From assembly GCA_017390825.1 (NCBI GenBank), contig JAFPAK010000186.1, positions 1 through 17,025 of the forward strand: a stretch of 17,025 bases of DNA, in the 5' to 3' direction. Positions 13,252 to 17,025 of the stretch are shown one piece after another (the first letter of the stretch is position 1; each line of letters opens with the position of its first letter). The DNA comes from Clostridia bacterium. Its GTDB lineage: Bacteria; Bacillota_A; Clostridia; Oscillospirales; Acutalibacteraceae. The notes beneath the pieces were generated by a model that saw only the letters and a list, made by a program, of their open reading frames with translations, ran no database searches and had not been told where the DNA came from. The position numbers and the translations under genes were made by a program.

Positions 13252-14422
13252 TTCCGATATAAAAGAAAAAGCGCTTAAGGCGCATTATGAGTGGCAGGGT
13301 AAGATCGAGGTTGTATCACGCACTCCGGTTAAGAATAAGGAGCAGCTTTCCATTGCATACACTCCGGGTGTTGCACAGCCGTGCCTTGAAATCAAGGACG
13401 ATATTGAAAAGTCTTATGAACTCACACGCAGGAGTAATCTTGTTGCCGTTATAACCGACGGCAGTGCCGTGCTCGGACTTGGGGATATCGGCCCCGAAGC
13501 AGGTATGCCGGTCATGGAGGGAAAGTGCTGTCTTTTTAAGGAATTTGCAGATGTTGACGCATTTCCGCTTTGTGTTCGCACAAAGGATACCGATGAATTT
13601 GTAAAAACGGTCTATAATATTTCCGGTTCCTTCGGAGGCATCAATCTTGAGGACATTGCGGCACCGAGATGCTTTGAAATCGAGAAAAAACTAAAGGAAA
13701 TATGCGATATTCCTGTATTTCACGATGACCAGCATGGAACTGCGATAGTTGTGGCAGCGGCGCTTATCAATGCACTTCGCGTAGTTGGAAAGAACATTGG
13801 AGACGTCCGTGTCGTTATCAACGGTGCAGGCGCAGCAGGTACTGCTATCGGTATGCACCTTTTAAAGCTCGGTATAGGCGAGTTGACTATGGTGGATCGT
13901 TTCGGTATCATCTGTGAAGGGATGGAGCTTTCGCCGGCACACGCCTCTCTTGCAAAAATAACAAATAAAAGTAAGCTTTGCGGCTCTCTCGCCGATGCTA
14001 TGAAAGGCGCAGATGTATTTATCGGCGTATCAGCACCGGGCATTGTTTCAAAGGAAATGATAAGCACTATGGCTAGCGGCAGCATCGTATTTCCAATGGC
14101 TAATCCCGTGCCTGAAATTATGCCTCAGGATGCGCTTGATGCGGGGGCAACGGTTGTTGGTACTGGCAGAAGTGACTTTAAAAATCAGATAAACAATGTA
14201 CTTGCATTCCCCGGCATTTTCCGTGGTGCACTTGATGTAAGAGCAAGCGACATCAATGAGGAAATGAAAATGGCGGCTTCTATGGCAATAGCATCGTTGG
14301 TAAGTGATGAAGAGCTTTCAGCTGATTATATTTTACCGCCTGCTTTTGACCTTCGTATAGGAAAAGCAGTAGCTGAAGCAGTAGCCGAAGCAGCTAGACG
14401 CACCGGCGTTGCAAGATGCTAA
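13244..14422 (+). CDS. Malic enzyme (NAD(P)-dependent, decarboxylating), short bacterial type
   Basis: A 392-residue cytoplasmic enzyme converting malate to pyruvate and CO2 with reduction of NAD(P). Seen: [11 protein letters not shown] (37-47) with the catalytic tyrosine, [14 protein letters not shown] (134-147) with metal ligands, HDDQHGTA (160-167), and the dinucleotide loop [11 protein letters not shown] (193-203). Length matches the short malic enzymes without a phosphotransacetylase domain. The start at ATG 13244 gives the family N-terminus ([17 protein letters not shown]). It overlaps the rex stop by 8 bp, with GAGG rather far upstream (13228-13231), so coupling to rex translation is likely. 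NADH sensing by Rex and NADH production by malic enzyme make a logical pair; cofactor preference is not certain from sequence. Confidence 0.94.
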   Translation: MNNSDIKEKALKAHYEWQGKIEVVSRTPVKNKEQLSIAYTPGVAQPCLEIKDDIEKSYELTRRSNLVAVITDGSAVLGLGDIGPEAGMPVMEGKCCLFKEFADVDAFPLCVRTKDTDEFVKTVYNISGSFGGINLEDIAAPRCFEIEKKLKEICDIPVFHDDQHGTAIVVAAALINALRVVGKNIGDVRVVINGAGAAGTAIGMHLLKLGIGELTMVDRFGIICEGMELSPAHASLAKITNKSKLCGSLADAMKGADVFIGVSAPGIVSKEMISTMASGSIVFPMANPVPEIMPQDALDAGATVVGTGRSDFKNQINNVLAFPGIFRGALDVRASDINEEMKMAASMAIASLVSDEELSADYILPPAFDLRIGKAVAEAVAEAARRTGVARC

Positions 14423-14433
14423 TATATAATTAA

Positions 14434-14511
14434 ATCCCGACATACTTTAAAAATGATATGCACCTCAAAAAGTGTCTAACTTTTGGGGTGCATATTAAAA
14501 TCTGTCGGGAT
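14434..14511. repeat. Hairpin repeat, copy B, inside a larger inverted repeat
   Basis: Between convergent genes. The inner hairpin (14457-14494) pairs TATGCACC-type arms with AAAAGT/ACTTTT inner arms around a GTCTA loop and is related to 6574-6610. It sits within an outer inverted repeat, ATCCCGACA (14434-14442) with TGTCGGGAT (14503-14511). It probably acts as a terminator for both the malic enzyme and acetyltransferase transcripts, as TATTTTATATC follows on the plus strand. Confidence 0.7.
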
Positions 14512-14514
14512 ATT

Positions 14515-15048
14515 TTATATCTTTTTCACTTTTTTTGCAACAGAATAAGAGAATATAGTTTCAAATATTTCCCTGTATTCGCTGAAAAGTATTTCTTTTC
14601 CGTTAGTAAGTATCTGCATTATAACTCCGAAAAGATCAACTTCATACTCCATAACTACCATATTGTTTTTTAAATAGAAATCTAGCCTGCGGCGGCGTAT
14701 ATCCTTATCAGGCGTATCACGCAACGTGGATTCGATTTCAAGTATTATACGCTTATCGGGGTATTTTTCATTTAACAGAGCTAGCGCATACGAGCCGATG
14801 CCTTTGTCACGCATATTTTCCGATACCGCAAGATAGTCAAGCAGTACGATATCCTTATGAAATATCAGTATCATAAGACCGCAAAAGTGTTTGCTTTCAT
14901 TCTCAATCGAGAATATTTCCATAACACCCTTCTTTCGCAAGCTCAAAATCATTGAAAAAGGCTTGCGTTCACTTTTTGGAAAAGCGGATTTATACAGCGT
15001 TTTTATATTTTTTAACCGCTCTTTTTCTGTTGCTTTTATAAGATACAT
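14515..15048 (-). CDS. GNAT family N-acetyltransferase
   Basis: A 177-residue acyl-CoA-dependent acetyltransferase. The acetyl-CoA pyrophosphate loop is seen as RDKGIG (80-85), following the strand LLDYLAVSENM, with a downstream strand and helix that fit motifs A and B. The basic, aromatic tail (KKVKKI) is not distinctive. The substrate, whether protein, small molecule or antibiotic, cannot be inferred. AAGGTG lies close before ATG 15048. It runs on the same strand as proS and is separated from it by a hairpin at 15067-15093, so it may be partly cotranscribed. No promoter of its own is clear in the 53-bp gap. Confidence 0.85.
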   Translation of the reverse strand: MYLIKATEKERLKNIKTLYKSAFPKSERKPFSMILSLRKKGVMEIFSIENESKHFCGLMILIFHKDIVLLDYLAVSENMRDKGIGSYALALLNEKYPDKRIILEIESTLRDTPDKDIRRRRLDFYLKNNMVVMEYEVDLFGVIMQILTNGKEILFSEYREIFETIFSYSVAKKVKKI

Positions 15049-15066
15049 TTTTCACCTTAAAATCGT

Positions 15067-15093
15067 AAGCCGCACACAAGCTGTGTACGGCTT
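15067..15093 (-). terminator. Hairpin after proS
   Basis: AAGCCG and CGGCTT arms plus inner ACACA/TGTGT arms with one mismatch and a 3-base loop. On the minus strand only a broken T run follows (ACGATTTTAAGG), so it may attenuate rather than fully stop transcription into the acetyltransferase gene. Confidence 0.5.
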
Positions 15094-15101
15094 TAAAGTT
15101 T

Positions 15102-16820
15102 TTATTTATATTCAGCGAGCATTTTTTCTACAAGCGCTTTGATTTTTTCTGCTGCCTCATTGATTGCGAATTCATCCTTATAAGACTTATCACGCAGGGA
15201 AATTTCAATTACTCCTCTATCGCAATTCTTTGGGCTGACAACTGCTCTTACCGGCACACCGAAAAGATCGGCATCTGCGAACATTGCGCCCGGACGGATA
15301 TTACGGTCATCATAAAGTACCTCAACGCCCATTTTACCGAGATCATCATAAAGCTTTTCGGCAATAGCAGTAACTTCCTCATTGTCATTACGAAGATTGC
15401 ATATCTCGACCTGCCACGGAGCTATAGAAATAGGCCATATCGGGCCGTAATCGTCGTGACTTTCCTCACAGATAGATGCTGCGAGTCTACCTACACCGAT
15501 ACCATAGCAACCCATTATCGGATACTGTGACTCACCGTTTTTATCAAGATATGTCATGTCCATAGACTTAGTGTATTTAGTACCAAGCTGGAATATGTTA
15601 CCGATCTCAATGCCCTTGTTGATCTTTACGGAAGGTTTGCCGCATACGGGGCATATAGCGCCCTCATAAACCTTTGCTATATCAACATATTCAACATCAC
15701 CAAGATCACGGGCAATGTTAAGACCGGTGTAGTGATAATCAACTTCATTTGCGCCGCAAACAAGGTTTTCAATGCCTTTGAGTGAACGGTCAACAACTAC
15801 GGTGCAGTTTTCTGTAATACCGATAGGACCGATAAAGCCTGCGACGATACCGCTTTCCTCTGTAACAACAGCAGGATGTATCTCCTCGCCGATATAGTTG
15901 CGAAGCTTTGTTTCATTAATTTCAAGATCGCCTCTCACAAATGCTACAATATAAGCATCATCAGCATTTTTCTGATAAACTACGGCTTTGGCAAGGCGCT
16001 TTACATCACCACCGAGATATTTGTGAAGATCCTCGATCGTTTTTATGTTGGGAGTGTGAAGCTTTTCAAGCGGAGCAATGGTACCTGCTTCATTTTCAAT
16101 AATGCATTCGGCAGCCTCCATGTTGGCGCTCCATCCGCACTCATCGCAGATGCAGAGTGTATCCTCACCAATATCCGAAAGCAGCATAAATTCGTGTGAT
16201 ACGCTGCCGCCCATCATGCCTGAGTCAGATTTAACTGCAAGCACATTCTTTGCACCTGCACGCTTAAAGATGCGCTCGTAAGCAGCAAAGCAACGATCAT
16301 AATATGCTTCAAGATCCTCCTGCGAGGTATGGAATGAGTAAGCGTCCTTCATAGTGAACTCACGAACACGGATAAGTCCGCCGCGCGCTCTCGGCTCATC
16401 ACGGAATTTAGTTTGTATCTGATATATCATAAACGGAAAAGCCGTGTAGCTTTCAGCAGTGTTCTTTGCAAGATGAACCGCAGCTTCCTCATGTGTCATA
16501 CCAAGCACGCATGGGCTTCCGCTTCTGTCCTTAAATCTTGCCATCTCGCTGCCAATGCTTGTATATCTGCCTGATTGCTCCCAAAGAGAAGCCGGCATAA
16601 CAACGGGGAACATTACCTCCTGACCGTCAATCGCATCCATTTCCTCACGGATGATATTCTCGATCTTCTTCGTGATACGCTTTGTCGGCATATAGAGCGA
16701 ATAGATGCCGTTACACATCTGTTTCATATAGCCGCCGCGTATCATCAGCTTATGGCTGTCGATAGTACAGTCTGACGGTGCGTTTTTAAATCTTGCGCCG
16801 AGTAAATTACAAACTTTCAT
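15102..16820 (-). CDS. proS: Prolyl-tRNA synthetase (bacterial type)
   Basis: A 572-residue class II aminoacyl-tRNA synthetase charging tRNA-Pro. Seen: MPASLWEQSGR (75-85) of motif 1, GMTHEE (107-112), motif 2 RDEPRARGGLIRVREF (140-155), a bacterial-type editing (YbaK-like) insertion of about 170 residues in the middle with a CPVCG pair near its end, and motif 3 CYGIGVGRLAAS, followed by the anticodon-binding domain. Length is normal. ATG 16820 follows AGAGGA 7 bp upstream. The gene starts 18 bp after the stop of the AI-2E family transporter gene, so the two are probably cotranscribed. Confidence 0.97.
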   Translation of the reverse strand: MKVCNLLGARFKNAPSDCTIDSHKLMIRGGYMKQMCNGIYSLYMPTKRITKKIENIIREEMDAIDGQEVMFPVVMPASLWEQSGRYTSIGSEMARFKDRSGSPCVLGMTHEEAAVHLAKNTAESYTAFPFMIYQIQTKFRDEPRARGGLIRVREFTMKDAYSFHTSQEDLEAYYDRCFAAYERIFKRAGAKNVLAVKSDSGMMGGSVSHEFMLLSDIGEDTLCICDECGWSANMEAAECIIENEAGTIAPLEKLHTPNIKTIEDLHKYLGGDVKRLAKAVVYQKNADDAYIVAFVRGDLEINETKLRNYIGEEIHPAVVTEESGIVAGFIGPIGITENCTVVVDRSLKGIENLVCGANEVDYHYTGLNIARDLGDVEYVDIAKVYEGAICPVCGKPSVKINKGIEIGNIFQLGTKYTKSMDMTYLDKNGESQYPIMGCYGIGVGRLAASICEESHDDYGPIWPISIAPWQVEICNLRNDNEEVTAIAEKLYDDLGKMGVEVLYDDRNIRPGAMFADADLFGVPVRAVVSPKNCDRGVIEISLRDKSYKDEFAINEAAEKIKALVEKMLAEYK

Positions 16821-16838
16821 TTTTTATTCCTCTCAAAT

Positions 16839-17025
16839 TCAATTATCTTTATGAAGCTTTTTAAGCCGAATTCTAAACTTGCGCTTGGGGTTGTTATCAT
16901 CGTAGTGGTATTTGTTTTCATATTCCGTAAGCATTTCGGATTTGCCCTTCTCAGTAAGTGTTTTGTTCACAAGCTTTGTAACAAGGTCATATATTACTGC
17001 AAATGCAGGAACACCCATTATCATA
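16839..17025 (-). CDS. AI-2E family transporter, C-terminal end (partial)
   Basis: Only the last 61 or so residues are in the window; the gene begins beyond 17025. The piece MGVPAFAVIYDLVTKLVNK is the typical last membrane segment of AI-2E/PerM-type transporters (a G-x-P-x-F-A-V-I-Y element), followed by a basic cytoplasmic tail (NPKRKFRIRLKKLHKDN). The family includes quorum-signal exporters and Na+/H+ antiporters, so the substrate is open. It lies directly upstream of proS on the same strand. Confidence 0.7.
   Translation of the reverse strand, partial: MIMGVPAFAVIYDLVTKLVNKTLTEKGKSEMLTEYENKYHYDDNNPKRKFRIRLKKLHKDN

Overview
The window reads as a chromosomal segment of a Gram-positive gut or rumen anaerobe of the Oscillospiraceae, probably Ruminococcus-like. 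The grounds are a type I dockerin joined to BspA-like leucine-rich repeats, a Rex redox repressor, pyruvate phosphate dikinase, a short malic enzyme, strong AGGAGG-type ribosome binding sites and a moderately AT-rich composition. No genus can be proven from this sequence alone. No rRNA, tRNA, CRISPR array or recombinase gene was seen.

Region 1 (1-4050) is the unusual part. It starts with the last 42 codons of ppdK and its terminator. Three compact units follow: an N-formylglutamate amidohydrolase-like gene, a three-gene unit of unknown small proteins (one frameshifted), and an MFS transporter. Each unit ends in the same arrangement: a 22-bp conserved block right after the last gene, then another copy of the ppdK 3' end (Ala-Ala-Gln-Ala-Ala-Ile-Lys codons and a stop), then a rho-independent terminator. 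The copies differ mostly at synonymous positions, and copies 3 and 4 are identical over 80 bp. This looks like an array of small gene cassettes added one after another at the 3' end of ppdK, each rebuilding the end of the host gene. It resembles an integron array or tRNA-end integration, but with a metabolic protein gene as anchor and self-contained promoter-gene-terminator units. This is the best candidate for an undescribed system here.

Region 2 (4050-6434) has a minus-strand two-gene operon (1-phosphofructokinase-type PfkB kinase, then an FMN reductase-like flavoprotein) and a plus-strand remnant of a secreted BspA-LRR/dockerin protein that lost its middle and its frame. Region 3 (6574-10190) is a tightly packed minus-strand operon read from a recognisable promoter: Nudix hydrolase, a prokaryotic RING-finger/zinc-ribbon membrane protein, a paralogous zinc-ribbon membrane protein, GalU, and a small acidic protein resembling Nif11-type leaders. 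It ends at a hairpin repeat.

Region 4 (10295-14422) is a plus-strand central-metabolism cluster: aconitase with a strong promoter, a gene fragment, the NADH-sensing repressor Rex and a malic enzyme that overlaps rex by 8 bp. With ppdK these genes bear on pyruvate, malate and citrate flux and NAD(H) balance. Region 5 (14434-17025) holds a second copy of the hairpin repeat between convergent genes, a GNAT acetyltransferase, prolyl-tRNA synthetase and the C-terminal end of an AI-2E family transporter, all on the minus strand.
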